From Roseburia sp. CAG:309 (lineage in GTDB: Bacteria > Bacillota > Clostridia > Lachnospirales > Lachnospiraceae), in NCBI GenBank assembly GCA_000434115.1, contig FR893977.1, forward strand, positions 1,381 through 26,156: a stretch of 24,776 nucleotides of DNA, in the 5' to 3' direction. Both the position numbers and the translations under genes were made by a program. Every line of letters begins with the position of its first letter. Position 1 is the first letter of the stretch. Of this stretch, positions 14,091 to 22,769 are shown piece by piece. The notes beneath the pieces are model-generated. The model was given only the letters and a program-made list of their open reading frames with translations. It searched no databases and was not told the origin of the DNA.

Positions 14091-14960
14091 TTATTTCCGA
14101 TTGATTCCATATACTCTTAGCGGAGTGAAATATACATTGTGCGTATTATTTCCCTTGCCGTCAATTTGATCAAATGAAGATGATGTTTCACTTAAACTTT
14201 TTTCGAAAGTCAAGCCTACTTTTTTTTGATGTGAAAATGATGCCTTGTTATCCACTACTTCATAATCTCGAGTATATAGAAACATCTCTATCCACATTAC
14301 CTTCCTAATGGTTGTATCGAGTTTTGTTTCCATCTTTATCTTTGAAAACTGTCCTTTTCTTCCATACATCACCTCACCGTCTTTTGTTTCTATGCAGACA
14401 TCTTCAAACAAATCAATTGATTCAGATAGATTGACCTCCTCCTCACCAAATTCTAAATCTGGATTTGAATTTTCCCACAATACAACTCGTGGTGCAGCAT
14501 TGATTCCGGAATATGACTTTAAATTTTCAATCGTAAAACCCCCGCTTGTTGCTCCTGCCGGAACTGTCACATAAGCAATCGGCAAATATTTCGTATTCAG
14601 ATTATTGGATGGCGCTGGTGGAACTGGTGCCGATGACTCTGTTCCTTTGACCACAATCGGCACTATCTGCCTTTCTGTATCGTCTGCTTTTAAAAACACA
14701 CCATCAATACGCGCAAGCGTGCCACCAGTATCTAATGACAAATTGACTGCTGCCGAATTTTTGCACCACTTATTTCTTATGATTGCAAGTCCGGGCGTTA
14801 CATCAACGGACATTCCTGCCCCGGCTACTACTTTAAATTCATTCAACTCACCTTCTACCACACCATCTGTACGTACTCCCGCATAGATGGCATTCATATC
14901 ATTTGAATTATAGGTTCTATCGCCTTCCACACTGTTATAGAATCCACTTTTTACTGCCAT
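14091..14960 (-). CDS. Phage baseplate / receptor-binding type structural protein
   Basis: The 289-residue protein starts SGFYNSVEGDRTYNSNDMNAIYAGVRTDGVVEG..., an N-terminal domain typical of clostridial phage structural proteins at the tail tip, with the YN-x-NDMNAIY segment near residues 17-26. The middle has PIAYVTVPAGATSGG. The C-terminal third is a beta-rich domain opening VVLWENSNPDLEF, as in baseplate upper or fibre-attached proteins. It is the last structural gene, 14 bases after the Gp37-like gene, with AAGGAGGT eight bases upstream of the ATG. It probably contacts the host surface; the receptor is unknown. Confidence 0.75.
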   Translation of the reverse strand: MAVKSGFYNSVEGDRTYNSNDMNAIYAGVRTDGVVEGELNEFKVVAGAGMSVDVTPGLAIIRNKWCKNSAAVNLSLDTGGTLARIDGVFLKADDTERQIVPIVVKGTESSAPVPPAPSNNLNTKYLPIAYVTVPAGATSGGFTIENLKSYSGINAAPRVVLWENSNPDLEFGEEEVNLSESIDLFEDVCIETKDGEVMYGRKGQFSKIKMETKLDTTIRKVMWIEMFLYTRDYEVVDNKASFSHQKKVGLTFEKSLSETSSSFDQIDGKGNNTHNVYFTPLRVYGINRK

Positions 14961-14974
14961 TATAAGATACCTCC

Positions 14975-16015
14975 TTAAATATTTTCATATTCTAAAACAA
15001 TAGTATATCCACTATCGTCCAGTTTCTCCGTTACACCGGTTATTCTTACCTTGCCGCCGATTCCATACTCGTTTTCGATTTGAACAATATCTCCCAATGC
15101 GTAATCCTCTCCGTATCTGTATGTCGAATTCTCTTCAATTTCACCGGCAAAGGTCTCAATGACTGAATTTTCAGCCAACTTTTCGCGCCCTTCTTCTTTC
15201 AATTGTTCAAGATAAACTTCTGGTGTGATTTCTCCATCATTGCTACTCGTTGACCTTGAATCGACAAACATTTCGTATCGGTCAAGTCCCACATTGCCGC
15301 CAATTGCCGCATATGTCCTCGCACTGCCCTCACCTTCCCCGCCTATCAATACTTCGTTTCTATAGCTTGTATTGTCAAATTCGTACGTACTCGACAATAA
15401 GTTATCGAACTCCGGGGAAAATTTAACCGTCGGATTGCCGGCCACATTTCCGGAACTTCTGTCGGTTCCTTGTATGATTTCAATTCTCAATTTTCCGGAA
15501 TCTCTCGATATTTTGTAACCCATCGAATAATTGGATAACATCTCAATAACCGAATCAAGCAGCCCATCACCAGTTATTTGCTTTTCCAGCGTCTGCAAAA
15601 TGTCCGGAACTTCTCCCAGTTTAAATAAATCAACTTTCCGAGCCGGATCACTTGGATTGATTAAATTATTATTGAGCAAATCTATGACACATTGCCCCAC
15701 ATATCCGGAATACGTCTGTTGTCCCCACACGATCCGCCGCGCTATAAGCGCATCACACGTGCGCCCGGACACGATTATTTGGTCGCCATCCTCTTCACTC
15801 GTTGTTAATTGAATTTTTTCAACAATCATCACTGCTTCCCTATCATCACGATAAATCAAGTTATCTTTTGCAAAAATATCTTTTCTTTCATACGATACTG
15901 GCAAGGCAATCTCGAAATCGCCCATGCCGCAATACTTCTCGTGCCAAATGATTGAATTACAATAGTCAATTATCGCTATCGTTTCAAAGTTTGGTTTTGC
16001 AACGTAGATATTCAT
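14975..16015 (-). CDS. Siphovirus Gp37-like tail protein
   Basis: This 346-residue protein matches the siphovirus ReqiPepy6 Gp37-like family: an N-terminal beta domain with IIDYCNSIIWHEKYCGMGDFEI, then the characteristic ISGRT-like VSGRTCDALIARRI segment, and a C-terminal domain with DYALGDIVQIENEYGI. The family sits between distal tail and baseplate genes and is thought to be a tail-tip hub or tail-associated protein. The ATG at 16015 (MNIYVAK) was chosen because GGGAG lies ten bases upstream in the end of the preceding gene. The longer frame to 16066 would overlap that gene. Confidence 0.82.
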   Translation of the reverse strand: MNIYVAKPNFETIAIIDYCNSIIWHEKYCGMGDFEIALPVSYERKDIFAKDNLIYRDDREAVMIVEKIQLTTSEEDGDQIIVSGRTCDALIARRIVWGQQTYSGYVGQCVIDLLNNNLINPSDPARKVDLFKLGEVPDILQTLEKQITGDGLLDSVIEMLSNYSMGYKISRDSGKLRIEIIQGTDRSSGNVAGNPTVKFSPEFDNLLSSTYEFDNTSYRNEVLIGGEGEGSARTYAAIGGNVGLDRYEMFVDSRSTSSNDGEITPEVYLEQLKEEGREKLAENSVIETFAGEIEENSTYRYGEDYALGDIVQIENEYGIGGKVRITGVTEKLDDSGYTIVLEYENI

Positions 16016-16019
16016 ATCA

Positions 16020-16868
16020 TCACACTCCCTGATATAGATCTGCATGCTCGATTGATAACTCGACATTCATTTGACCATATTCCGTCACATACTCAAATGA
16101 ATTTATGCCAGGCTCCAACACAAGCCATATGCTCTCATCTTTTAAATAATTGATTAAATTAGACTTTGCGCCGCTCCTCAACAAGGTAATGGATTTATTT
16201 CCTTTGTTTGTATTGATATACAACTCGTCGCCCGCCTTGAATTGGTAATCAATTGCCATTCTTGACTTTGTTAATTGGTTCCATATCGTCAAGCCGCTAA
16301 CATTTCCGGTAAATACTCCGTATAAAATCATTCCAGTCGATACATCGCCTCGATTCGTCACGTTTACAGAATAGTTATTTAACTTTTCTGATACCGCCAT
16401 TCCCTCTTCCGGAATCGAAAATGGTGCTTCGAACAAATCGACAACTGTCAGAAATCTGCTTATTCCATAGTCAACGGACTTAAAGTACGTCTCCGGGCAT
16501 ATGATGGATATTTGAATGTTTTGTGACATCGTAAAAAAATCATCCTCAATCGTTTCAACGTACCCGTCAATGTACACGTCTCGCAATCTATTTTTGTAGT
16601 AAATTCTGACGAATTGCTTGACCTTGAAATACTCATACAGTGCGATTCTATTCGCATCGATTGGATCAACGGGTAGTAATGTGATCACAATGTTCCGCAT
16701 ATTGACACGACTTGAATTGAATCTTGCGCCGTCAAAGTTCGTCACGGTCTTTGTGTTGATTGTTGCAGATGGCGGGTTTAACCCAGTTACTTTTGTGACA
16801 TTATAATTTTCGTTATGCGTCAATTCAAGAAGTTTCCCGGCGGCATTCTGAACAGATAAACTAAACAT
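16020..16868 (-). CDS. Phage distal tail protein (Dit-like, siphovirus tail component)
   Basis: The 282-residue protein has the phage_tail family layout: an N-terminal domain with VTKVTGLNPPSATI and DGARFNSSRVNMRNIVITL, and a C-terminal galectin-like half including GLTIWNQLTKSRMAI and the LEPGINSFEYV segment. Dit proteins form the hexamer joining the tail tube to the tip. It follows the tape measure gene, overlapping it by eight bases, with GGGAGG in the end of that gene, and precedes the Gp37-like gene, as expected for siphoviruses. Confidence 0.85.
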   Translation of the reverse strand: MFSLSVQNAAGKLLELTHNENYNVTKVTGLNPPSATINTKTVTNFDGARFNSSRVNMRNIVITLLPVDPIDANRIALYEYFKVKQFVRIYYKNRLRDVYIDGYVETIEDDFFTMSQNIQISIICPETYFKSVDYGISRFLTVVDLFEAPFSIPEEGMAVSEKLNNYSVNVTNRGDVSTGMILYGVFTGNVSGLTIWNQLTKSRMAIDYQFKAGDELYINTNKGNKSITLLRSGAKSNLINYLKDESIWLVLEPGINSFEYVTEYGQMNVELSIEHADLYQGV

Positions 16869-19800
16869 TTTCTACACCTCCCAGCAAATTCTTACTTTGT
16901 CGGTAGATATCCCAGCGGCTCAATGCCTTTGGTGAATTATTAGTTTGATTGAAATTATAATAATTCTTTACCACTCTAGCTTCCTGAACTCCAACTTTTC
17001 CACCTGCGGACTCTTGAATCTGTGAATTAAAAGCAGTCAAACCCATCGTCGCTTTTTTCATAACATTATCGCTCAAACCTTTCATTGCTTTTACGGCAAC
17101 GTTTGTTTTCCGCTGGATTCCCTGCGCCAAACCATAGACCAGGTTGTTTCCGATCATAGTCTCCATTACCTTTGACGGCGAATGGATTTTAAACTTCTTT
17201 TTGACCGTATTTAACACATTATCACAGAAGTCATTTAATGATTTGTTTACTGTTTTATTATTTTTGAAGGCTTTTAAGAATCCATTAACTGCCTGCTTTC
17301 CAGCATTAGACACTCCATTGACTAGATTATTAACTAACTTCGTCACCTTTTGTGTATACTGGCTTTGCAAATTATCAAGATCTTTCTTGTACCAAGCATT
17401 CGCTACATTCTCGCTTGCCTTTAACTTCTCTGTATACGCTTTATTATAAGCAGCTAACTCTTGGTCATTTAACTTCAATAACGCCTGGGTATAGTCATAC
17501 CCCTCGTCAGCATCCATCGCCAGAATCTCATTCATCAGGTTATTTGATATTTTGCCTTTTAACTTGTTCAGATTCTTTCCATAGTCTACGACTTCTTTTG
17601 TCTGTTCCTTTAAGTCAGAAAGCACTATGTTACCATCATCATCTTTGGTATAGAGCTCGCCACCCATTCCAGATAGCGATTCTTTTAATTCACTTCTTTT
17701 ACTCTTGACCTCTTCTATGGCTTTGTCGAACTTATTTGTGACACTGTCAATTGATTTTTGGAACGATGTAACCTTTGAATTGACACCTTCCGTTAATTTT
17801 GACACCAAATCCGAGCCGTGCTTTTTAAATGCTTTTTCGCTCATTGCCTTTTTAAGAGTAGCAAGCACCTTTTTACCCAAATCGGTCGTTGCTTTTGTCA
17901 CAGCATCTTTATTTTTGTCGATACCTTCAGCGATACCAAGTGAGATATACTTGCCGACCTGATCGCGCATTACTCGTGATGGTGAGTGAATGCCAAAAAA
18001 TCCTTTAATATTGTTCAGCACACCTTTACTGAATCCGCTAACTCTGTCTTTGATCCAATCGGTCATGCCATTGATACCGTTCCACAAGCCCTTAACAATG
18101 TTCTTGCCAATATCTTTGATCTTTCCTGGAAGGTTTTTGACATTATCCACCACACTGCTTACCAACTTAGCAGCGGCTTCTTTTCCTTTTTCAGCAAGGT
18201 TGTTTCGCCATTCCATGACTTTGGTTACTGCGCCTTTGATTTTATCATACAGATCTCCAGGAAGGCTTTTAACTCTGTTTATAATCGCATTTAGGAAGTC
18301 ACTTCCAGCTTCTTTTGCTTTTGCAACAAAGCTGATGCCAAATGCTATCACCTTACTAATAACAGCGGCTAGCCTCTCCGCAATTTTGCCGGGAAGTTCT
18401 TTAATCTTATTCACGAGGTTTAAAACAAACGATGCTCCTTTTTCTGCACCGAGTTTAATGAGTTTCCCGAAAAAAGCAACCGTTTTTATTAAAATTGTAG
18501 CAAATAATTCTAGCAACTTCGGAATAATCTTCATCAATGCTCCAATAATAGCGACGATTATTTTAGGAATTGCTGCAACTAGCTTCGGAATAATTTTCGG
18601 TATTGCTTCAACTAGTGCCATGAAAATTGTAATCGCCGCGTCAAATATTACACCGACATTATTAATTAAGGCGTCAGCAATTGTCGTTATGATCTGTGGT
18701 AATGCCTCAGCTAATGTATCAATGATCTGCGGCAAGGAATCAACAATTCCCATTAGCAACGTAATTCCTGCTTGTATAATCACTGGTAACGCAGTCGTTA
18801 GTGCTGTAACAACGGCCGTAATAATTTGAGGTAATGCGGCTACAAGCGCATCTATAATTGTCGGTAATGCGTCAACAATTCCCATTAACAAGGTAATCGC
18901 TCCTTGCACTATCTGCGGTACCGCCGTTGTAAGCACGTCAACAATTGCAGTAATAATCTGTGGTAATGCTGCTACGAGTGCATCTATAATTATCGGCAAT
19001 GCGTCAACAATTCCCATCAACAAGGTAATCGCTCCCTGCACTATCTGCGGTACCGCCGTTGTAAGCACGTCAACTATCTGCGGAATAAGGTTTGTTATAC
19101 CAGTAATCAATTGTGGTATAATTGTTGGCAAGGCATTAACTAACGCCATAAAAAACTGTATTGCTGCCGTAATTAACTGCGGTGTTAAATCAATCAGGCT
19201 ATCGACCACACCTGTTATTGCTTCTGTAAATGATTGCAATAGATCTGGCAAAGCCTCTGTTATTCCATTGATTAGTGATAGAACAATCTGCCCGGCTGTC
19301 TGCACTAAATCCGGAAGCATATTTGCTATTGATGATGCCAGCGTCGATACGAGTGATACCCCGACCTCTGCTACCGTCGGCAGAATCTCTTTGATTTTTC
19401 CGGCAATGGCAGTGATAGTTGTAGATAATCCTTTCCCAATCTCCTGCGCTGCCCCAGCTGCCCCATTCATTAAGCCTTTAATTCCATCGCCAACCTTTTC
19501 AATTCCGGGCATAAGAACATTGATAAGGCTGGCACCTGTCATTTTAATAGCTGTCATAACTGGCTCAGCAACTGTCCCTACTTTTGACATGGCATCATTA
19601 AGCTCTGCTTGTGCTCTCTGCGCGTCCATTATATCCCCGGCTGTTTTTTCATACGTTTTTGCCGCGTCTGAATAAAGTGAATTTAATGTATTCGTAATAA
19701 GTGCTGATCTTTCCTGCTCCGTTTTACAAGCCCCTAATGCGGCATTGAATGCATCTTCTGCACTTTCTCCATCTTTTGTCGCCTTTTGAAATGCTGCCAA

Positions 19801-20736
19801 GGCTTTATTGTTTCCGGAAAGAGCCTCGCTCCATTTATTTGAATCTGTTGTCGCCCAGTTGATTGCGTCCGCAAGTGGACCAGTTACCTGCGCCACCTTT
19901 GCCGTCTCGTTTGCCGCTTCCGTCAAGCCTTCGATTGGTAATGAATCTCCAAAGGTTCCATATACCCCCTTTGTTATATTGGTCCAGTCTGCAAGCTCTT
20001 TCTGATTATTACAAAGTTTTGATAAATGATTTACTGCCTCTGTTGCCTGTCCATCGTCTCCAAGAACTGCATAGAAATCCTTATACTGCTTCGACGCGTC
20101 TTTGGCAGTGAATCCATTGTCTGTAAAAGCTGTTTTGATTTTAGACATATTGGTTCTAAATTCGCGGGAACTTTCCGCAGAAGCCAAAAACGCCGTACCT
20201 AAAGCGGTTACTCCTGCAACGGCTACCTTGGCACCCTTGGCTATCACACCACCTAATGTTTTGGCAAATCCTTTTAGCCCTGATTCCGAATCTTTTGCCG
20301 CTTCTCCAATGTCTTTAATTCCCTTTGTAGCATCGTCGGAACTGTCCTTCACATCTTCACTTGCATTCTCTACTTCATCCAATGCGCCTTCGTATTTCTG
20401 AATCTCCGATTCGCACTTTCCAATCGCCGCTTTCTGATTGTTAATCTGAATCAGCAACTCTTGTGCGCCTTTCGATTCTGCCCCTTGTGCTTCTACGACT
20501 GCGTCATATTGTTTTTCAAGGCTTTCTAACTTTTTATTCTGTCCATCTAATACTTTGTGTAACTGCGTTAATTTAGCTGAAATCCCATCTGCACTTTGCT
20601 CAAACTTTTCCATTCCAGCTGTTGCTGCTTTAAATTCTGAATTGGCAAGCCTGATTTGTCGCTGTGCTTCCTGCATCTCCTTTTTTAATTCTGATATGTC
20701 TACTTTAAATTTGGTCGTAGGTGCCTTTCCAGCCAT
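16861..20736 (-). CDS. Phage tail tape measure protein
   Basis: This 1291-residue protein fits its position and composition. The N-terminus (1-140) is a predicted coiled coil with KFKVDISELKKEMQEAQRQI. A TMP core domain follows, with LGDDGQATEAVNHLSKLCNN and GLTEAANETAKVAQVTGPLADA. Residues about 500-725 are a very hydrophobic block of 44-residue repeats, then amphipathic helices. Two IHSPS[RK]VM...G...GI motifs lie near residues 917 and 1184, common in clostridial TMPs. At about 1.5 angstrom per residue the tail would be roughly 190 nm. The ATG at 20736 follows AAGGCGGTG; the longer frame to 20781 lacks a site. Confidence 0.93.
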   Translation of the reverse strand: MAGKAPTTKFKVDISELKKEMQEAQRQIRLANSEFKAATAGMEKFEQSADGISAKLTQLHKVLDGQNKKLESLEKQYDAVVEAQGAESKGAQELLIQINNQKAAIGKCESEIQKYEGALDEVENASEDVKDSSDDATKGIKDIGEAAKDSESGLKGFAKTLGGVIAKGAKVAVAGVTALGTAFLASAESSREFRTNMSKIKTAFTDNGFTAKDASKQYKDFYAVLGDDGQATEAVNHLSKLCNNQKELADWTNITKGVYGTFGDSLPIEGLTEAANETAKVAQVTGPLADAINWATTDSNKWSEALSGNNKALAAFQKATKDGESAEDAFNAALGACKTEQERSALITNTLNSLYSDAAKTYEKTAGDIMDAQRAQAELNDAMSKVGTVAEPVMTAIKMTGASLINVLMPGIEKVGDGIKGLMNGAAGAAQEIGKGLSTTITAIAGKIKEILPTVAEVGVSLVSTLASSIANMLPDLVQTAGQIVLSLINGITEALPDLLQSFTEAITGVVDSLIDLTPQLITAAIQFFMALVNALPTIIPQLITGITNLIPQIVDVLTTAVPQIVQGAITLLMGIVDALPIIIDALVAALPQIITAIVDVLTTAVPQIVQGAITLLMGIVDALPTIIDALVAALPQIITAVVTALTTALPVIIQAGITLLMGIVDSLPQIIDTLAEALPQIITTIADALINNVGVIFDAAITIFMALVEAIPKIIPKLVAAIPKIIVAIIGALMKIIPKLLELFATILIKTVAFFGKLIKLGAEKGASFVLNLVNKIKELPGKIAERLAAVISKVIAFGISFVAKAKEAGSDFLNAIINRVKSLPGDLYDKIKGAVTKVMEWRNNLAEKGKEAAAKLVSSVVDNVKNLPGKIKDIGKNIVKGLWNGINGMTDWIKDRVSGFSKGVLNNIKGFFGIHSPSRVMRDQVGKYISLGIAEGIDKNKDAVTKATTDLGKKVLATLKKAMSEKAFKKHGSDLVSKLTEGVNSKVTSFQKSIDSVTNKFDKAIEEVKSKRSELKESLSGMGGELYTKDDDGNIVLSDLKEQTKEVVDYGKNLNKLKGKISNNLMNEILAMDADEGYDYTQALLKLNDQELAAYNKAYTEKLKASENVANAWYKKDLDNLQSQYTQKVTKLVNNLVNGVSNAGKQAVNGFLKAFKNNKTVNKSLNDFCDNVLNTVKKKFKIHSPSKVMETMIGNNLVYGLAQGIQRKTNVAVKAMKGLSDNVMKKATMGLTAFNSQIQESAGGKVGVQEARVVKNYYNFNQTNNSPKALSRWDIYRQSKNLLGGVENV
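18560..19230. repeat. 132-bp tandem repeats in the tape measure gene
   Basis: Five units of 132 bp (44 codons) can be aligned starting near 18605, 18737, 18869, 19001 and 19133. The units at 18869 and 19001 are nearly identical over more than 60 bp; the outer ones have drifted. Each encodes a VPQIVQGAITLLMGIVDALP-type block. Confidence 0.88.
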
Positions 20737-20757
20737 TCTTTTTTCACCGCCTTTTAA

Positions 20758-20804
20758 TATAAAAAGCCAGGTAGGTGACATTACACCACCTCACCTAGCC
20801 TTTT
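20758..20804 (-). terminator. Possible attenuator hairpin before the tape measure gene
   Basis: On the minus strand AAAAG...TAGGTGA pairs with TCACCTA...CTTTT (7 bp plus 5 bp with an internal loop), followed by TTTTTAT. It starts ten bases after the frameshift-product stop and ends about 20 bases before the tape measure start. It could lower tape measure transcription relative to tail-tube protein. The stem is imperfect. Confidence 0.35.
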
Positions 20805-20813
20805 CCTACTAAA

Positions 20814-21038
20814 CTAGTACCAGCTCGTGGCCTTTCGCTTTATCACTCGCTCTTTCCTTTGTCCATCTCTGGTATAGTTTCTTTCATTGTATTTGTGCAA
20901 CCTCCGAATCAACTTAAATACTTCTTTTGCCGGGTACCGCCGCAATTTTATTGGATTTAAGTCATGGAACCTCTCGCATAAAGTTACAGACGTATCGAAC
21001 AAAGCATCATAAAGTGACTGGTCGTTGCACTCGCTTAG
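20814..21038 (-). CDS. Tail assembly chaperone, -1 frameshift extension
   Basis: This frame adds 74 residues to the upstream chaperone after -1 slippage at GGGAAAC (21044-21038), giving a fusion of about 186 residues. The extension reads LSECNDQSLYDALFDTSVTL, then NPIKLRRYPAKEVFKLIRRL and a basic tail ending KRKATSWY. It has no ribosome site of its own; the only internal start is a TTG at 21002. This matches the gpG/gpGT arrangement of lambda-like phages, where the fusion binds the tape measure protein and recruits tail tube subunits. The similar layout across siphoviruses supports translation by frameshift rather than as a separate gene. Confidence 0.82.
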   Translation of the reverse strand, partial: LSECNDQSLYDALFDTSVTLCERFHDLNPIKLRRYPAKEVFKLIRRLHKYNERNYTRDGQRKERVIKRKATSWY

Positions 21039-21373
21039 TTTCCCGCATTTTCTTCCTCGCCAAAATTCAGCTCTGAAAATGCATATTTAAAGATCTCCAC
21101 AAAGAGAGGAATCAACTCTTTCACCTTTGTTTTTCGAATCTCTTCATCATTTAATCCGATAAAGATTTCTTTCAAAAATGGCATGAGTATCGGAATGCCT
21201 TTCAAAATGGTTTTTCCGACCTCCAACTGACCTTGTTTTGTTTCTAAGTCGTTCAACTTATCAAGATCAATCAGCTCGATCAAATCCTCTATTGTTCCGT
21301 AAAGGATATCTGCCGTTTCAGCCTCATACTTTTTTACTCGTTGACCTTTTTCGTAAATGTTTAAAGTAAGCAT
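21035..21373 (-). CDS. Tail assembly chaperone (short form)
   Basis: The 112-residue acidic, helix-rich protein (ADILYGTIEDLIELIDLDKL, IPLFVEIFKYAFSELNF, then an EEENAGN tail) sits between the major tail and tape measure genes, the fixed place of gpG-type chaperones. It ends at a TAA directly after the slippery heptamer. Chaperones of this kind coat the tape measure protein and are not in the mature virion. AAAAGGAGG lies eight bases before the ATG. Confidence 0.85.
   Translation of the reverse strand: MLTLNIYEKGQRVKKYEAETADILYGTIEDLIELIDLDKLNDLETKQGQLEVGKTILKGIPILMPFLKEIFIGLNDEEIRKTKVKELIPLFVEIFKYAFSELNFGEEENAGN
21038..21044 (-). other. Programmed -1 ribosomal frameshift site GGGAAAC
   Basis: GGGAAAC is a canonical X-XXY-YYZ heptamer in the correct zero frame (codons GCG-GGA-AAC) and immediately precedes the TAA at 21037-21035. 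The -1 frame is open from here to 20814 and encodes a protein typical of tail chaperone extensions. Lambda uses GGGAAAG at the same place. Confidence 0.87.
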
Positions 21374-21395
21374 GTGTTTATCCTCCTTTTATTTA

Positions 21396-21995
21396 TCAAC
21401 CTTTTGTGATGATCTCGTCCGGCAACATTACCTTTGCGAAAAATTCGCTTTCCGTTTTTCCGCAAGTTTTAGCACCACAATTGATTGCCATTGCCGGCTT
21501 TCCATTATTTGCTGCAAACTTGGCTGTTGTTGCAATACCGGTAAATGTAAGTTCCTGACCGTTTGCATCTGTACCTTCATTTTTGGTACCATGCGTGCTT
21601 CCCGGTCTTGAAAACTTACCTTTGTATCGCCACACATAGATTTCCTCGCCCGCGGTATTCTCTGTGATATAACCGATAGCCATGTACGGTGCCACAGCTC
21701 CACTTTCAATCAATGTATCTGTGATTTCATCATACGTTTGCCCGGTTATTTTGGCCTCAACTTTCTTTTCAAGTGCAGATGCTGATACTTTAACCGTATC
21801 ACTTCCCACCGAATCAATAACAATCGCCGGCACATTGTCATAATAATGTGCTTCCGATGACGATTCTGTTTCTTTCGACAGTTCGCTTGTTCCTGCGATT
21901 GGAAATGGCTCATCAAATGTGATACCCTCTGCCGTATCTGTTTTTACCATGGCACCTACAAGTCCTCTGATACCTCTGTACTCAATATACTTCAT
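21396..21995 (-). CDS. Major tail protein (phi13 family)
   Basis: This 199-residue protein opens KYIEYRGIRGLVGA and contains the conserved segment FPIAGTSELSKETESSSEAHYYD around residues 31-53, then KITGQTYDEI and a CGAKTCGKTESEFFAKV end, as in the phi13-type major tail tube family of Gram-positive siphoviruses. It should polymerise into the tail tube. AGGAGG lies about nine bases before the ATG. It is in the usual place between the completion protein and the chaperone. Confidence 0.9.
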   Translation of the reverse strand: MKYIEYRGIRGLVGAMVKTDTAEGITFDEPFPIAGTSELSKETESSSEAHYYDNVPAIVIDSVGSDTVKVSASALEKKVEAKITGQTYDEITDTLIESGAVAPYMAIGYITENTAGEEIYVWRYKGKFSRPGSTHGTKNEGTDANGQELTFTGIATTAKFAANNGKPAMAINCGAKTCGKTESEFFAKVMLPDEIITKG

Positions 21996-22007
21996 CTTTC
22001 CTACCTC

Positions 22008-22349
22008 CTAATTCTTTCGATATAACACGTTTATACCTCTTCCGGTATGCGTCTTTTCGTCGCTTAAGACACTATAGCCGCTCCCTGAAATGATAAACTT
22101 ATTTTCCTGCAATTCTTTCTTTGCTTCTATCAGCTTTGTGTACACCAGCGATGGATCATCTGCATAAAAATTGACATCGTAATCAAAGATTTCTGCTCTT
22201 GCGACATTGTCGTAATTCGCCGCGTCATCGCTGCTATTCTGCCAAAAGGTAAAGAATGCTGCTGGATAGTCGTCATCTGGTCCGAGAGAACCCTGCAGCA
22301 TCACCGGATATCCAAATGATTCTAAAACCTCAATCAATAGATCTTCCAT
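22008..22349 (-). CDS. Tail completion / terminator-like protein
   Basis: The 113-residue acidic protein is placed where tail terminator or completion proteins (DUF3168/gpU-like) lie, between the gp10-like and major tail genes. Segments YPAAFFTFWQNSSDDAANYDN and RAEIFDYDVNFYADDP fit proteins annotated as prophage minor tail or tail completion in Gram-positive phages. GGAGG precedes the ATG by seven bases. Its exact family is uncertain. Confidence 0.65.
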   Translation of the reverse strand: MEDLLIEVLESFGYPVMLQGSLGPDDDYPAAFFTFWQNSSDDAANYDNVARAEIFDYDVNFYADDPSLVYTKLIEAKKELQENKFIISGSGYSVLSDEKTHTGRGINVLYRKN

Positions 22350-22351
22350 TT

Positions 22352-22768
22352 CTAACCTCCAAATCTTTTAGCAAGCATATCTTGAAAAATCTCTTCTTGT
22401 TTCTCGCCAATTTCTTTTTTTACCTTTGCGCCGTAAATGTCGTTGTATATTTTTTTATCCGGCTTTGACCTTGGTGTCCCATACATCAGAAATACCGATG
22501 TCAATCCACCTTTGTTAAAATCAAATCCAATTCCGACATTTGCCGTCTGACCTTCCCATTCAATTTCCGGATTCTGAATGATTGACTTCTCCGTCCTGCC
22601 GGTTCGATGATGTCTTTTCATGTCCTTACTGATTTTAGTTGATACGGTTTTACTCGCTACTTCCAGGGACTTTTCCACTGCTTCCTCAATATCTCCTCCG
22701 GACATATCAAGTTTTTCAAGCAGCTCTTTCCATCCACTAAATTCCAAGCCAATTTTATTTTTAGCCAT
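22352..22768 (-). CDS. HK97 gp10-like morphogenesis protein
   Basis: This 138-residue basic protein has the gp10-like layout: GWKELLEKLDMSGGDIEEAVEKSL near the N-terminus, HHRTGRTEKSI in the middle and VGIGFDFNKGGLTSVFLMYGTPRSKPDK before a helical end. The family acts in head-tail joining. The ATG at 22768 is preceded by AAGGTGG eight bases upstream, and its start is next to the stop of the upstream gene (TGACATG). Confidence 0.85.
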   Translation of the reverse strand: MAKNKIGLEFSGWKELLEKLDMSGGDIEEAVEKSLEVASKTVSTKISKDMKRHHRTGRTEKSIIQNPEIEWEGQTANVGIGFDFNKGGLTSVFLMYGTPRSKPDKKIYNDIYGAKVKKEIGEKQEEIFQDMLAKRFGG

Positions 22769-22769
22769 G

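Noticed and set aside
14091..14960. Last structural protein as the endolysin
   Set aside because: No amidase, glycosidase or peptidase motif is visible; the N-terminus matches tail-tip structural proteins.
17990..18829. Long plus-strand open frame (279 codons) inside the tape measure gene
   Set aside because: It is the antisense shadow of the repetitive hydrophobic tape measure coding sequence, with no ribosome site or recognisable domain.
18560..19230. Regular 132-bp repeats as a CRISPR or regulatory array
   Set aside because: The repeats are in frame, code for a continuous 44-residue protein repeat and have no unique spacers.
20814..21002. Independent 62-residue gene starting at TTG 21002
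   Set aside because: It has no ribosome site, and its frame continues upstream to the GGGAAAC heptamer, so it is better explained as the frameshift extension of the chaperone.
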